Source of the DNA: Brasenia schreberi
Taxonomy: Eukaryota; Streptophyta; Magnoliopsida; Nymphaeales; Cabombaceae
DNA length: 64,000 nucleotides
Assembly: GCA_036023115.1 (NCBI GenBank)
Contig: JAYKKT010000086.1
Location: 15,081,501-15,145,500, forward strand
Reading direction: 5' to 3'
Part shown: positions 10,001-23,181 of the stretch, piece after piece
Numbering within the stretch: the first letter of the stretch is position 1
How the letters are laid out: each line of letters starts with the position of its first letter
Translations under genes and position numbers: made by a program
Notes under the pieces: model-generated
What the model saw: the letters and a program-made list of their open reading frames with translations, nothing else
The model's database searches: none
Told to the model about the DNA's origin: nothing

Positions 10001-12500
10001 GAGCCTCACAAAAAACCCTAGTAGAGGAATCAAGGATTAAGGGTTTGTAGATGACATGAAATGGTCTAAAAGTGGTAGATTTCTTCAATATAAGAGTTCT
10101 GGCACCAAGATTAATTATTTTCATCAAGTATTTGGTCGGAAATCGATTGTGAAAGGGTTAGGCTTTTATATTTTTCTTAGCATCTATGTTCCCCGGTGGT
10201 CCGATGGTCGTTCGATAAAATACTCGGTACTATCATGTAGAGCTCGAAGAGATGAAAAAACCCATATCAAGTTTGACCCTAGAAGTGGTCGGAATAGGCT
10301 CTAAATTTTGTTGGAAATACATGTATATCGCCACCACCAACGAATCGGTTTAAACTGGCTTGTCAGCTAACCGGTTCAACCCTGGTGGGTGGGTCCGGGC
10401 CTAAGACCCGAATACTAGGGCCAAAAGGTTGTGTTTGCCTTTGTGTCAGGTGAGGTGTTCCCTTCTGTACTGAACAGTCTCCCCATGTGTACGGCTATGA
10501 TGATGTCAACACCTGATTGGTTTCGTGTCAATTTCTGGTTTGTGTCTGCTTTTGAGTCGTGTTTGGGTTGGTTGTGTGTCAGGGGTTGCTTCGGGTTGAA
10601 TTCGTATTGGACTGAGTGAATCAATTTCAGGTCGGGTTTGGTTTTGATCCAAGATGAACAATAATGGATCTGGATAAATAGTTTGGATCTAGTGGACCGA
10701 TTTAGGACTTGAATTCAATTTTTGGGGCTTTTTGGTATCATACGAACTTTGATTTGAGGGTGGTTTGAACTACTGGGTTTACATTGATATATTATTTTTA
10801 TAATTTTATAGTGACTTAATCAATGCCAGTTGGTGTTAAAGATATTGGATCTTAGTGGTAAAACTTGGATTTTGGAGTGATTTGTTGGTATCTATACATT
10901 GGCATATTAAAGTCTTTTTTTTATGACTTTTAAATTGTGCATGATTGTTAATTATAGTTTTAAGGACTTGACATGATATTTATTTCGTTGATTTGCTAAG
11001 TGGTATGATGATAATGGTTTTGATGTGATATGATCAATTGTTGAACCTAAACAATGTAATTGACCTGATTTTGATAATGTTGTCTTTGCTTCTTGTGTGA
11101 AATATCTCAGTTGATATGTGAAACCCTTGGACGTTCGACCAAGGGAGTGAATAGTGGGCTCTCGAACACCCTAGTTGTATATGTGGACAATACCCTACAC
11201 CTTAAGGGCCATTGACGAGTATTGAATGACTTGTACAACTTTAGTTTTGTATAGTGATGGTCATAACTATAGGAACATAAATTAAGTTTGTGGATATGCA
11301 TGTGTTTGAATTATTGAAATGTTTGTGAAATTATGTAACATTTTACTTGTTTTTATCTATGGTATACTACTTATTGCAAAATATGCATGCCTTTGGAGTA
11401 GCAATTGATTTTGGCGTCTAAGAATTTAAATATCATCCTTTAACATAACTCCAATCTTAGTTAGTTTGTTGGAAAATTTTCTTTGATTTGAGTTTTTGAG
11501 TATTTTAAACAAATCTTTGTGTGATTTATTTTGTTAATAATGTGAATAAAGGAATGCACGTGCTTCTTATGATAGTACATATAAGACAATTAAACAAAAA
11601 AATTGGACCACAACTAGATAATAAAGTATAGTATTTATAAACATTTGAGAAAAGTCAACAACCAACCCTCACAGTGAAAAAGTATTAGGAAACTTTTCCT
11701 TACGAAACTAGGAAAGTATTATTACTTAAGCTCGATCTACTACATATCATTTATTGGTTTTAAATTAGGTACTATTTTTTCATGTAATTTTCATGTTTTA
11801 GTCTAAAGCAAGTCAACAATAACACAACATGTTATGTTTATGTGAATTTGAAGGTATACCAAATGATTATGTATGAGGAGTTTCTTGTGAAATTTTGTAG
11901 TATATGTTATTTTTCAATGCTAAAAATGGTTTTAAGATGGCTATTATGTTGGGATTGTACTTAATTGAATGAATTATGGTATTCCTTGTGAAAAAATATA
12001 AAGTTAGTAAAAGGTTCAGTCTATACATGGTTGAATAGATTATACTAAAAACAAAAAAGCCCATGGGACCAAGTGTATTAGTGGAGGATAGTGAGGCTTG
12101 TAAGTTTGAGCTGGGATAGCCGGTTGGCTTTTCACATGTCTCATTAGACATCTCTTGGTACCATGGCATTTAATGTAAACTTTAATCGTTAAAATATTAG
12201 TAATTTTTTATTGTTTTAATTATTAAACATAAGGGCATTCCAATAATTAAGTGTGCTTTACTAAAATACCATTTATGTTCTCCTGTGGCATGAAAATAAG
12301 ATGAATGTGTCAAACCAACCTATGTGCAGCTCATCTCATAAGTTTGTTGCTTGTAAGTGAATGGTTCGTCTCATTTGTACAATTAAAGTTAGTTGAGCTT
12401 GTTCACAAAGACAAGCTTCACATGAGAAAGTTGCACAGAGCCACAATTTTATCTAAAACTTACTTCAAAGAAATATTGTATTCACTAAAGTTAAAGTAAA
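10001..12500. other. Gene-free stretch, partly LTR-like
   Basis: From about 10.3 to 11.3 kb the composition and phrases (repeated GGTTCGGGT-type, TTGGATC runs and a CCTTGG...CCAAGG area near 11.13 kb) resemble the antisense of the 16.1-kb LTR. It may be the diverged 3' LTR of the plus-strand gypsy remnant. I could not find LTR ends. From 11.4 kb on the sequence is AT-rich with no supported feature. Confidence 0.3.
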
Positions 12501-12536
12501 ATGTTGTTTACCATTTTGGTGTTTTGTCATTCAACA

Positions 12537-12647
<111 letters not shown>

Positions 12648-12873
12648 GGGTCATGTGGAATCAGCTCTCCTCATGCACTGGCTGTATCAGTCCTATCAGT
12701 AGAGAGTGGTATAGGACACACACATACTCTTCCTTATAAGAGGAAAGAGAGTGACTGTTTGAAAGAATGACTAAGTTATCTTAACTGAATTCACTTATTA
12801 TTCATATAAAAGGTCAGAATAGGGTCACACTGGGGGATTTTCCATATTCTTCATATACAGGGTCATGTACAAC

Positions 12874-15565
12874 TAGACATGGTCAGTACTGGTTTGCCCG
12901 AAACCAGAAACTGGACCTGAACCAGTCCCTGGCTAGTTTCAGTTACAGGTTTAAATCCAATTCTATTATACGCTACACACGCGTTAGAAATTCCATTACC
13001 TTTTAAAGAAAATTAAGAAATAATTTCTGAGTAGCTAATAAAGTTTCAATGCAAATTTCAGAAACCAATTAATTGACTAAACTGATATTTTGGTTCCGTT
13101 CAACCTAGTATGTTAGAAAATCAGTTTCAATTTCGATTTTCAGTTCAAACAATAATTCAGTATTTAGTTTATTGAATTTGAATATTGACATGGAAGCTCC
13201 AAATAATTTTTGATTCTTGAATGAGGTAAAATTGATGTTGAGCTCATTGTGGTGATATGGTGTTCTAAATCTTATTGCTTTGGCCTAGTAGCATGGTTAT
13301 TGGGTTTAGTTAGTCTATTGACTTTTTTTATGGATAGAGTTTGTTGGAATGGAATATCTGGTCTACCTGCATTTTTCTTGGTATATTGTGTTTGATGGAG
13401 TTGCTTCTTGAGTTGTAATTCTACATCATCATTTTTGTAAGAAAATGTATGAGCAAGAGCAACAAGTAACTACCGTAGCTTCCAACCTGAAGTTACTCTT
13501 TAGTACATCCGGCTTATTCATCTAGGTTCTAGTGCTAGTTCTCATCATTCAACTTCGATTACCATTTCATTGAATCTGATTTCGATGGAGAATATGGGTG
13601 TTGGTTAAGGAAATGCTCCTTGTTTAAGTCCACACTAAAAAGATCGATAGGGTGAAGAAGAGTTGAAAGACAAAAGTACAAAAAAGCTAACTTTATTGGT
13701 TTTAAATTATTACAAATAATAAAATTAAAGTTGTCATAAAGTAGAAACAAAAAATGGGACCAAACATTTGTACGATAACTTGAATACTTGCAAGAGAATG
13801 ATAAAAAATCCACATCAAATGATGATCAATGCCCAAAAGAAGAAGGATGAAACCATGACCATGAGCAACTCCGTACATGTTGCATGAGTTTCCTTTATCA
13901 TTATAGAGTATAAAGGTTTCTAAAGGTTTACAAAACACTTCAACCATCTTAATATGTTTCTCGAAGTACAATAACATGGCATGTTCCCACAATATATGAT
14001 TTTTCGCATTAGAGGACAACTAAGATTTTTAAGAAGTGTCAAAGGAAAAATTGCCACAACAATAGATATGTGAACTTTAAAGAACCAAGAAAAGATTTTT
14101 ACAGTAATGACAACTTACTTCATATATGATTGTTGAGTGTTATAGAGTTGAATAATGAGGTATGTTCAAACCATAAGCAAATGGTGATGCTTCAATCTAT
14201 GAATTTCATTATATCAATGTTTTCTTTACTAATAGGTTTCCAAAGAAGAATTGAAATGTTTGATGAAAACATTCAACAATTGAATGTTTCATATACCGAA
14301 AAATTGTTCCTTGATTATCATATTAGGTGGAATTCTACTTATTTCATATTTCAAACAGCTATCAAATATAAGGATGCCTTTCATGCTTTGAGGATATGTG
14401 TTTCACAATATAAGATTATCATAAACAATATTAAGTGGTGGATAGCAAAGCTAATAAGTGAGAAGTTAAAATGGTTGTCTTTGATCCAAGATAGAAGATT
14501 AAGTTATTGCAATTTAACTTTAACTTATTTATGGTAATTATAAAAGTTTACATAATTTGAGATTATTGTTAGGACTTGTAAGAATTTAAGGTGAGAGATG
14601 ACAATAAAAGAGAAACATGTAAGATCAATCACTTTTATATGATAAGGGGAACAATTCAAATTCAGAAGTCATTGGAGATAAAAAAGAGATAAACATGTTT
14701 AGAGATTATACTTTATTTGTTAAAATGAGTATTAATCATAATAATATGAAGTTAGAGTTTGGTCATTACTTGAATGGGGGTTAAGTGGGAGTTGGATAGT
14801 TTCATCAAAGAAGACTTCATCCAATGATGTCAAAAGCCTTGATATTTATTCAAAATTGGTTGTGTCCAGAGGTTAAAAGTAATGACATAGCTTTGATATG
14901 TATAATTTTTTTGCTTTGAAATGTTTAGATACTTATATTAATTCTAATGCATTGTCTTATACATGTGCACTTGAACCTTTGTGAATTCGTTGTGTGCTTG
15001 CAATCATGGGCATAATTCTTAGTCAACTATCATAGATGTTTCCAATTTGACTTTATATTTTAACTTCAACATTATTTTGCTATAGATTATAGAGCCTTCT
15101 ATAAGTCAAAAGTGAAGATAAAAAATATCAAATCTTGACATTTTGATTTCTTTATTGGATTTGCATAATTAGGTTGTTTGTGATAACACTTTGATGATGC
15201 TTGGTTATTAGATGAAATATGGAATGTAGCATTTTCTAGTTAGTTGTTATGGCTATTGTTCAAAGAATGAGGTGATGATATAGTTTTTGCTATTTGGATG
15301 TTTTGTATAACTTTCTAGAAACTTTGCTTTGGTTAGAATCATGATATTTAACATCATTTAACTATTGTTTTCATTTGAATTAGATTGTTGATATACTTAG
15401 AAAGTGTATTTTAAGCCTTAATTTTGCTGCTCGAATGACCAATGAGACAAAGAAATGGGGACGACTGTACCCATGGTTTACGAGGATGAGTCCCTCTTAG
15501 GATCCGCATATAAATATGGCCGGTTGAATTCGGACCGGTTCTCAAACTGGCCAAACCCATGACTA
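12874..15565 (+). mobile_element. Probable decayed autonomous hAT element (limits tentative)
   Basis: The stretch encloses hAT transposase remnants. Its left end (TAGACATGGTCAGTACTGG) and right end read inward (TAGTCATGGGTTTGGCCAG) are similar to each other and to the end of the hAT-like insert at 9003. The 2.7-kb span fits a hAT element. The flanking 8-mers (TGTACAAC and GTAAAATC) do not match well, so the right limit may be wrong. Confidence 0.45.
14130..14880 (+). pseudogene. hAT-family transposase remnant (RICESLEEPER-like)
   Basis: A 135-residue open stretch carries RRIEMFDENIQQLNV, then LFLDYHIRWNSTY and AIKYKDAFHALR. These match the conserved KxLxLDxxTRWNSTYxML and YKDAFxRL blocks of plant Ac/RICESLEEPER hAT transposases. 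About 300 bp downstream a C-terminal dimerisation-domain trace appears in broken frames: KLEFGHYL (for ELDRYL), then ALIFIQNWL (for ALICTQDWL) near 14.85 kb. The BED zinc finger and most of the catalytic core are missing or unrecognisable. The element is dead. Confidence 0.8.
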
Positions 15566-15569
15566 GTAA

Positions 15570-16099
15570 AATCATAACCAAACCTGTGACCAAAATAAGG
15601 ATCCTCTTAGTTCTATTACAAGTTCCACTTTCGAGAAACCAGAATCGACGATTTGGAATCATTGGTTCGAGTTTTAGATTGAAATATTACTTTTCACTTT
15701 ATTTTAAAGCTTTAAAATAATTTGGTTTGAAAATATGTGGTTTGCCTATACTTTTGTTGAATGTATACAATGGCATTCAATGCCGCATTATCTTTGTGGT
15801 GAATGTAGAGGCAATCATGATACCACCATATCTATTAATAAAATTTGTCTGAGGTCATTCACTATTAACAATGATTGATAGATCAATGAGTCAACAATGT
15901 TGATTCACTACAAATTAATAACCACCCACTTGGTATATTTAAGTAATGGTTAGATAATGAAGGTTTAATAATTTTTTTAATTTTACTCAATGGTGTCATT
16001 TTTGACTTGGAACAAACAATTATTAATCCTTAAATAGATCTAGCTCCGAGCAAATCTTACATTTATCATTTTGAGTAAATCGAATCCTGAATCTGGACA
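15570..16099. other. Gene-free stretch left of the gypsy element
   Basis: AT-rich sequence with no coding signal. The first 100 bp still carry AACC/GGTT-rich text similar to hAT subterminal regions. Confidence 0.4.
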
Positions 16100-16104
16100 T
16101 GTCT

Positions 16105-18299
16105 TGTCATACCCGCTGGGGTCACGACCACGACCTGACCCGAGCCAATGCCATGTGGCCGCTTCTCGCATGGGTGCGATCGTGAGAAATAGCCAAATAC
16201 AATATTAATTTAATTCAACTCAAGTGAAATATTTACTTAAATAAATGTTCATACAAAAGTTCTAAACAATACGCCTAAAATGGTGTGGGCCCACCAAACA
16301 TAACCCCGAATAAAAGATTTTCTAAATCATCTAATACTTATCGTACCATCTAAAATAAAAATAGTAGCTCTATCCAACAACTACTCTCTCCATGCGCTTT
16401 AGAAGTGTTAGGTTCAGGACAAATTATAAAATAATAGAGTCGGCTCCTACACATAGTTCAGTAGGGAGGTTAAACATATTTAAACAAAATTTATACTAAA
16501 AACATGCATAATTTCACAATAATTTCATAACAAATTACAATTTCATCTTTAAATCATGATATCAAATTCATAATCACACATTCACACATGCATACACACA
16601 TCATTAGTTATGATAGTTATAGCAAATACTTTGTCTGTCCCAAAGGCCACGGGAATCACACATGCATACACACATCATTAGTTATGATAGTTATAGCAAA
16701 TACTTTGTCTGTCCCAAAGGCCACGGGAATCATCCGAACCTCCCTAACATGACCTCAGTAACCCCATCCAAGATGGTAACCACATCGACTCTCACAACAG
16801 AGTGCCTGAGAATACACTATGTATTTGCCCCAAGCCAGATCGCCCGAGGGACCTATAAGTATCTAGAGACCCAACACAACTCATATAAGTATGACTCATA
16901 TATTTACACATCATTACATTTCTAAAACCAATTATAGTTCATCACATTGACAAATCATATCCAAATCCACAAATATCCAAATCTATATCCATACAATATT
17001 TAAATACTATGTTCATACAACACATGTATATCAAAACATGCTCTTTATCAACCAATATTGTAAACACATTCTATTTCAAAAGCATATCAAATAACACATA
17101 ATTGCGAACATCATTTTATAAACATCAATAAAATATTTATGGATCATGAACATTTAAATTTATCTAAAACAATAAAATCACTTCTACCATAGTTCTGTCA
17201 AAGAATGCATAACCCCCTATGTGAAGGAGCGCTAAGATCCAATTCCCAAACTACTGTGCTACTCTTATCATCGTCAAATCCTCTAATTTTAATCTCTAAA
17301 TAATTACAAATAATTAAATATTAAAATTTATTTAATTACGAATCTAACACAACAAACCGTATCCAAATCGGATCTCAAATGACCCCAAAATCACCCAAAA
17401 TACAATCTGAATCTGTTTAAGTTATCTTAGATCCGAACTGATACTAGATCCATATTTGATCCAAACAGAGCAACACAGTAGGTAGCATGTGTCACTGTGT
17501 TAACACAGAACTTGCAACTACTGACACGAGTTCTGTTTCAGACCCAAAATCCATTTCAAGACCCGACCCAAATCTAACCAATTTTTGACATAGGACCTGT
17601 TTCTGACATGTTTTGATACAAAATTGTTCCTTAACATATGACATGAGGACACAACATGACACAAAAATCGAGACACATCCATAAAGAGACAATTTTCTTA
17701 TCTTTTTTGGCATCAATTTCACCGATTTTCGTCGACGACCAAGGTCGACGATGGTCCCCAACCATCTGCCTATTGCTCCTCTCCTAATTTAGTTGGTCGT
17801 CAATGGTGTTTTTTTGGCTAAAAGACTCAATGAAACATGATGTTGTAGAAATTAGAAAAAATCTAACGAATTAAAACCATTTCCCAGCCAAATCGACACC
17901 CATTACATGCCTTAATCCATTAAAAATTTTCATGCTACATTACTTTGTTGACCCAAGTACAAAACAACGATTGAATGCAAGCATTTACACACAAAATCAC
18001 ATAAAACAGAAAAGAAAAAAAATGGTGAAAACTCATCGGATTCCGATGGTTGCTCGATGTTCTCACGGCTTGCCCAATCTGTCTTGGTGTTGCCCACCAT
18101 GGAGGCCCTTTAAAGGCCTTCTAAATCCAGTAACCGTCCAACATTGACAACAGTGGGGTTGCCATTGTTGTCTTCCTGTGCGACATTGCTATGCAATAAC
18201 GCCGCAATGTTGTGCAGTTGCACTCGAGTGTTACTGCTTCCTTGTTTAGGTGGGTTTGGATCCAATTAGGTCCATATTTAGATCGCTCAACCCGCTACA
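16105..18299 (-). repeat. 3' LTR of the gypsy element
   Basis: It reads TGTAGCGGG at 18299 and ends ...ATGACA at 16105 on the minus strand, so it has TG...CA ends. It aligns along its length with 26308-28453. It holds a 74-bp tandem duplication (16582-16729) that the other LTR lacks. Confidence 0.92.
16582..16729. repeat. 74-bp tandem duplication inside the 3' LTR
   Basis: Two essentially identical 74-bp units (16582-16655 and 16656-16729) begin TCACACATGCATACACACAT. The 5' LTR has a single diverged copy at the same place, so the duplication arose after integration and is recent because the units have not diverged. Confidence 0.93.
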
Positions 18300-18316
18300 T
18301 TCTACCCCCTTTAAAG
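18300..18316 (-). other. Polypurine tract of the gypsy element
   Basis: On the minus strand CTTTAAAGGGGGTAGAA ends directly at the TG of the 3' LTR. This is the expected place and composition for the plus-strand primer site. Confidence 0.85.
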
Positions 18317-18439
18317 AAATTCTATACTCAAAAATTTAGATTTTACCAGAAGAGATGTGGGTGCTTCTCTTGTATTTCATCATCGAGTTTTCAAGTCGCT
18401 TCGCTTGATAAATGACTTTAGTGTACTTTTACTGTCCTT

Positions 18440-19483
18440 AAAACTTAGCAACACAATATTTGTTCTTTTCTCTTTAAAATAGCTATGGGCACCTCTTCAT
18501 AAAACAAATCTTCACATATATGAAGTGGCTTGGCCTCAATGATATGCAAAGGATCAAGAACATACTTCCGCAACATGGATAAATGAAATACATTATCCAC
18601 TCCAATCAATGACGAAGATAACTCCAATTAGTAGGCAACATCTCCAACTCATTTAAAGATCTTAAATGGTCCAATATACCTAGTACTCAACTTACCTTTT
18701 TGTCCGAAGTGAGTCACTCCTCGAGGTGGAGAGACTTTTAAAAATACATAATCGCCAACCACAAACTCTAGATCACGACGTCTCTTATCTGTATATCCTC
18801 TAGAGTCTAAATAGTATGTTCAACTTATTCATCGGTCTATGGGTGAAAGGTCGTGCTAAATTGCAATCTTATTTGTAAAACATCTTGTAAGCATTGCTAG
18901 AAATGGGTGATAAAACAAAGATCTTTATCTGAAGTAATGGTCTCTAACATACTATAGAACTTAGCAATCTCAGCGATATAAATAACAACTAATTTTGATA
19001 GTGACATATTCTTGTGAATGAGTATAAATCATGCAACCTTAGTAAGTCTTGACAGCAATTACCTAGATAGTATCATACTTTTACGAGGAGAGAGAAAGTA
19101 CAATAACAAAGTCCATGTTAATATGTTGTTATTTTCTCTCTAGAATAGGTAATGGTCTTAAGGTTCTTGTGGGTCACTAGTGATCCGTCTTCACCTTCTC
19201 ACAAGTCATACATTGGTCCCAAATTTATCAGTGACCTTTTTCATTCTAAACCAATGGTAATGTCGGCTACTAGGGCGAATGCTAAAGCAACTACGATACA
19301 ATGATTCCAATATCTCCTTTCGAAGTGACTCATCCTTAGGCACACATACGCGTCCCTCAAATTGTAAGGAACCATCATCCTCACATATCTCATATCCGAG
19401 CTAACCTCCATTATGAATCTCATCTATAATCATCCTTAACTCAGGATATCTCTCTATGCTATAAGTACTCTCAACCAAAGTTT
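18440..19483 (-). pseudogene. Gypsy integrase remnant (3' part of pol)
   Basis: The C-terminal part shows VFHLSMLRKYVLDPLHII followed by EDLFYEEVPIAIL (18445-18627), a well-known plant gypsy integrase tail (VFHVSMLRKYV.DP...YEEVPV). The N-terminal part, near 19.25-19.48 kb, shows PKLWLRVLIA and an EVSSDMRY stretch. Frames shift and stops occur, so it is non-functional. A solo LTR separates it from the RNase H remnant upstream. Confidence 0.85.
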
Positions 19484-19967
19484 AGGTGTGTAAACACTCA
19501 ACAAATTTTCAAAATAATTTTTTTCATCTTTTAGAAATTTAGCCTTTTCAAATAAAAGTGGCAACTTTAGGTCTTTTAAGGATTTTTCAAATAAAAACAC
19601 CTTAAACAAACTCATTTTCACATCAAATTTTTTTAACAATCTCAAAATGATGGTATATTGCTTCCCTCTCAAAAAAATCCAATCTAGACAAAATATCAAA
19701 AAGTAACTATTTTGCCCTTAAGACCAAATTGACAAGATTCTGTTTTTTTAAATGATTTCCTTTAAAGAAAGGATGATTTCAAACAATTTTTATTTAAAAA
19801 AACAAATGAAAAAGAGAACATTGAAAATAAAATCCAAAAATGTTTGCAAATTGATAAATTTATGAAATTCCAAAACCCCTTGATATTAAAAACAAAGTAA
19901 ATTCAAATTAGACCTTAGAAATTAGCCCGGTTGGAAATAGTTTCATTCTGAGACATAATACCAAAGG

Positions 19968-20115
19968 GTTAAAGTGGTTTGATACCCTACAATCGTTAAA
20001 GTGGTTAAAGTGGTTCGATACCCTACACCCGTTAAAGTGGTTAAAGTGGTACGATACCCTACACCTGTTAAAGTGGTTCGATACTCTACACCCATTTACA
20101 GTGGTTAAATAGTCA
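19968..20115. repeat. Tandem repeat in U3 of the nested solo LTR
   Basis: Four or so imperfect units of 32-42 bp are built on GTTAAAGTGGTT and CGATACCCTACACC. No unit of this kind occurs in the solo LTR at 41.6 kb, so it adds to the U3 length difference. Confidence 0.85.
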
Positions 20116-20414
20116 AGGTGGTTAGAGACCGACTCACGAAGCGAAAGTAGGTCACCCTTGCAAATAGAAATTGGGAATGAAATCCAATGCTTTCTAAAAA
20201 TAATATTTGAAGATTTCATTAAATTTGATGTTTTCAAATATAAAAATATTTTTTATAAAGTGTTTGAAACCATACCTGCCTTATATGAAACTCAAACCGG
20301 AAGGAGGCAAATTCTCTGAAAAGAGGAGATGGTATAAACCAAAAAGGCAACAACCAGGCATCTGCCAATTTTGGCATTGTTGGGCAAGGTAACCTGCCAC
20401 ATTTAGTTTCAGGT

Positions 20415-20545
20415 ATTAGAAGAGAAGGTCAGTGTCAGAAAAAGAAAGTCGATGTTTAAGAAAGGAAAGTCGATGTTCAAGAAGGAAAGTCGGTGCCCAA
20501 AAAGAAAGGTCGGCTTCGAGGAAGGAAAGTTAGCATCATCCACGA
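20415..20545. repeat. Purine-rich degenerate repeat in U3 of the nested solo LTR
   Basis: Repeats of the type GAAGGAAAGTCGGTGYYC occur every 19-22 bp or so. A similar style of repeat recurs at 52690-52865. Confidence 0.7.
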
Positions 20546-23181
20546 AAAAGAAAAGTGATTCTCGATTTGAAAAGCTGTGATGTCTAATTTGACAAGCTAT
20601 GATGTTTAATTTGGCAAGTTGTGACGTTCAATTTGGTAAGCCACCAAGAGGAAACTTATCAGTTTCGACATAAATGAATCGTATGACCTGCTATAGGTGA
20701 CCTTGATACATAATTTGGAAAGTCACCAAGGCATAAAAGGCTGGTTGGTTTCATCAATACTTACCTACCTAGTTCAACATCAAAGGAATAAGCAACTTAC
20801 CAAGTATAGCAAAGTGGGTGCAGCCACCATGAATTGATATGGTAAGTCAGCCAACAAGGTTGCAGCCGACCTCAACTTGTAAAGTCTAGCTAGCTCCACT
20901 TACCTTATCAAGCTTCACCAAATGACCAACTCGAATTACCATGTCAAGTACAACAACCCCTTGACTGGATATGCATGGTGGCTGGATCCATCAAAAGGCA
21001 CCTTACTTTTCCAAGTAGTCAACTGAATTGAGTAAGTAGCCAACATGCCCCACATCAAGTTAAGGCAACCTCGATATGGACGGTAGAAGGCCAACAACTT
21101 GGTAGAAATCATCATCTCCACTTACCATTTAAGTTGACGTCAACCTTGAAGGAAGCACAACATAACATCAGCAACTTACCCTTTTTAGTCTCAACCGATC
21201 TCAACATAGTAGGTTAGCTAACAAGGCCAACAGACGATGTGTTGTCTCATTTGTGACAACTCTAACATCACAATTTATGATGATCCACGTTACAAGATCA
21301 ATGCAGCTGGGTCAAGGCGACCGAGGGGTGAGCGAACCCTCCCACCTAGCATTATGCACTATGGCAACATGTTTGAGTACAATGTTCATGGCCTTTATGG
21401 TTTTACTGAGCTGAGAGCCACGAGGATGGCCTTAGATAATGTGACTTAAAAGAGACCGTTTGTGTTGTGTAGGTCCACCTTTGTGGGGCTAGGTGTGCAT
21501 GCAACCCATTGGACAGGTGATAACGCAACCATTTGGGATGACCTTGCCTTCTCAAGTCCTAACTGAACTCAACACCAACCTTCCCCAACCTCCATCGAAC
21601 CCAGCTGCACTTACCATATTATACCCCATCTGATTTTTGGTAAGGACCAGCATCCACTTACCATATCCAATGGAGCAAATTTTTGGGAAGAAGGACCAAC
21701 ATTCACTTACCAATTTCAGCCACCTTCAATAAGGCAACTTGCCTTACAAAGTGATGCAGCAAAGAGGCAACCCTTTGCCTATAAAAGGCCCCTTGAGGGG
21801 GGCTGCACAACATCCATCCGAAAATCCAATCATCCGAAAATCAACAATCCAACAAACAATTGACCAAGGCCCATCATCTCACGATCCAACAAGACGGAGA
21901 GAAAGAGACAACGAGAGAGAGAGAGGGAGAGAGAAAGAAGAAGGGGAGGGTTTCAATGCCGCCAACCACCACAAGTCTATTATTCTTTCACCTTTCAATT
22001 ATGTTTTTCTTCTTTCATTAAGATTAATTGGGTTGTAATTAAGGAGCTCGTGACTCCATATTGATGTATTAGTTAAGAATCATATGTAGGCCCGTCTCTT
22101 TTTCATTCATATGCTATCTGTTATATATTTTAATTTTGATCATTTCTACTCTATAATATAATATAAGATTATATACCCTTTAATCCCATCTATGCCCATA
22201 TTATAATTATAATTTTATTTATTTTGAAATGTTGTAGATTAATTGTTAATTCAGACGAAAACATTCACAAATATGAAAATCTGAAAACCTATTTTTTGCA
22301 CCCTATACATGTCCGAGAACTTATTTTTAATTCATTACCCTATGCTTCAAATGTTACTAAATTTTGCACGTCTAATCTACACACCAACACACTTTTCGTA
22401 AAATTTTAAAGAATTTTAGGCTAGTGCATTATCATAAATAAAATTGGAGAAGATCAAATAAAATCGGAATAGAGTTTGTAAAATTTGTAATTCATGCAAT
22501 AAAGGTTGGGTAATTATCGCATATCTTTGTATAAAGTGAACCATTTTTATTGAAAATAATTTTATTGGAAAGCTGAAATCCATAGATTTCCAATAAGACC
22601 AATTTAGTAGAAATCGGAGGTCTGAGCATAAAGATACAATCATTTTTCTAAATCTCTGACTTTCTGGCAAAGTTCTTCTTAAATATCTGAGTGGGGTCTA
22701 TTTTCAAATTTAATTAGATAAATCTATAATATAAAATAAAAATAAAGTAGTTTCTAAATATATACATAAAACTCCATCTTCTGTGAAATTTTTAGAATTT
22801 TTGGAGATTGAGAAGCTGTTAAAAAAAAATCAGGAGCAAGCCATTGAAAAGAGAATCAATTTATGTTTTTGAAGGCTTAGAATGTTTTTGAGTTAGAAAG
22901 CAAAATCATGATTTTTGTCAAACCTCTCAAATTGAAGTTTAGTTTTAAAAACTTACTGGATGTCAAACGATTTTCAAAGCATCTAGGCTGACCCTTGAGT
23001 ATTGATTTGAGAAGGCCTACATCTAAAAGAACTCACTTGTCCACAATTGCTACTGAAGTTAGAAATCAACTTTGTTAGTTTGAGCAAACTAACTGGCATG
23101 TTCATGCACACGACGTAGTTTGTAAATTTAATTTCAAGCATCCACATAGGATTTGGAATCAAAATTCACATCTATAAGGTG

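Larger units (their letters stand above)
19489..23176 (+). mobile_element. Solo LTR (large-LTR family) nested in gypsy pol
   Basis: It starts TGTAAACACTCAACAAATTT and ends ...CACATCTATA (CA mutated to TA). It is flanked by a perfect 5-bp duplication AGGTG (19484-19488 and 23177-23181). It is the same family as the solo LTR at 41637-44012: start, TATA region (CTATAAAAGGCCCC near 21.78 kb) and last 1.4 kb all correspond. No internal domain is present. It splits the host element between RNase H and integrase. U3 is about 2.27 kb here against about 0.92 kb in the other copy. Confidence 0.88.

Noticed and set aside
19968..20115. Spaced direct repeats that might suggest a CRISPR-like array
   Set aside because: The units are imperfect, the spacers are not unique, and they lie within the U3 of a plant solo LTR.
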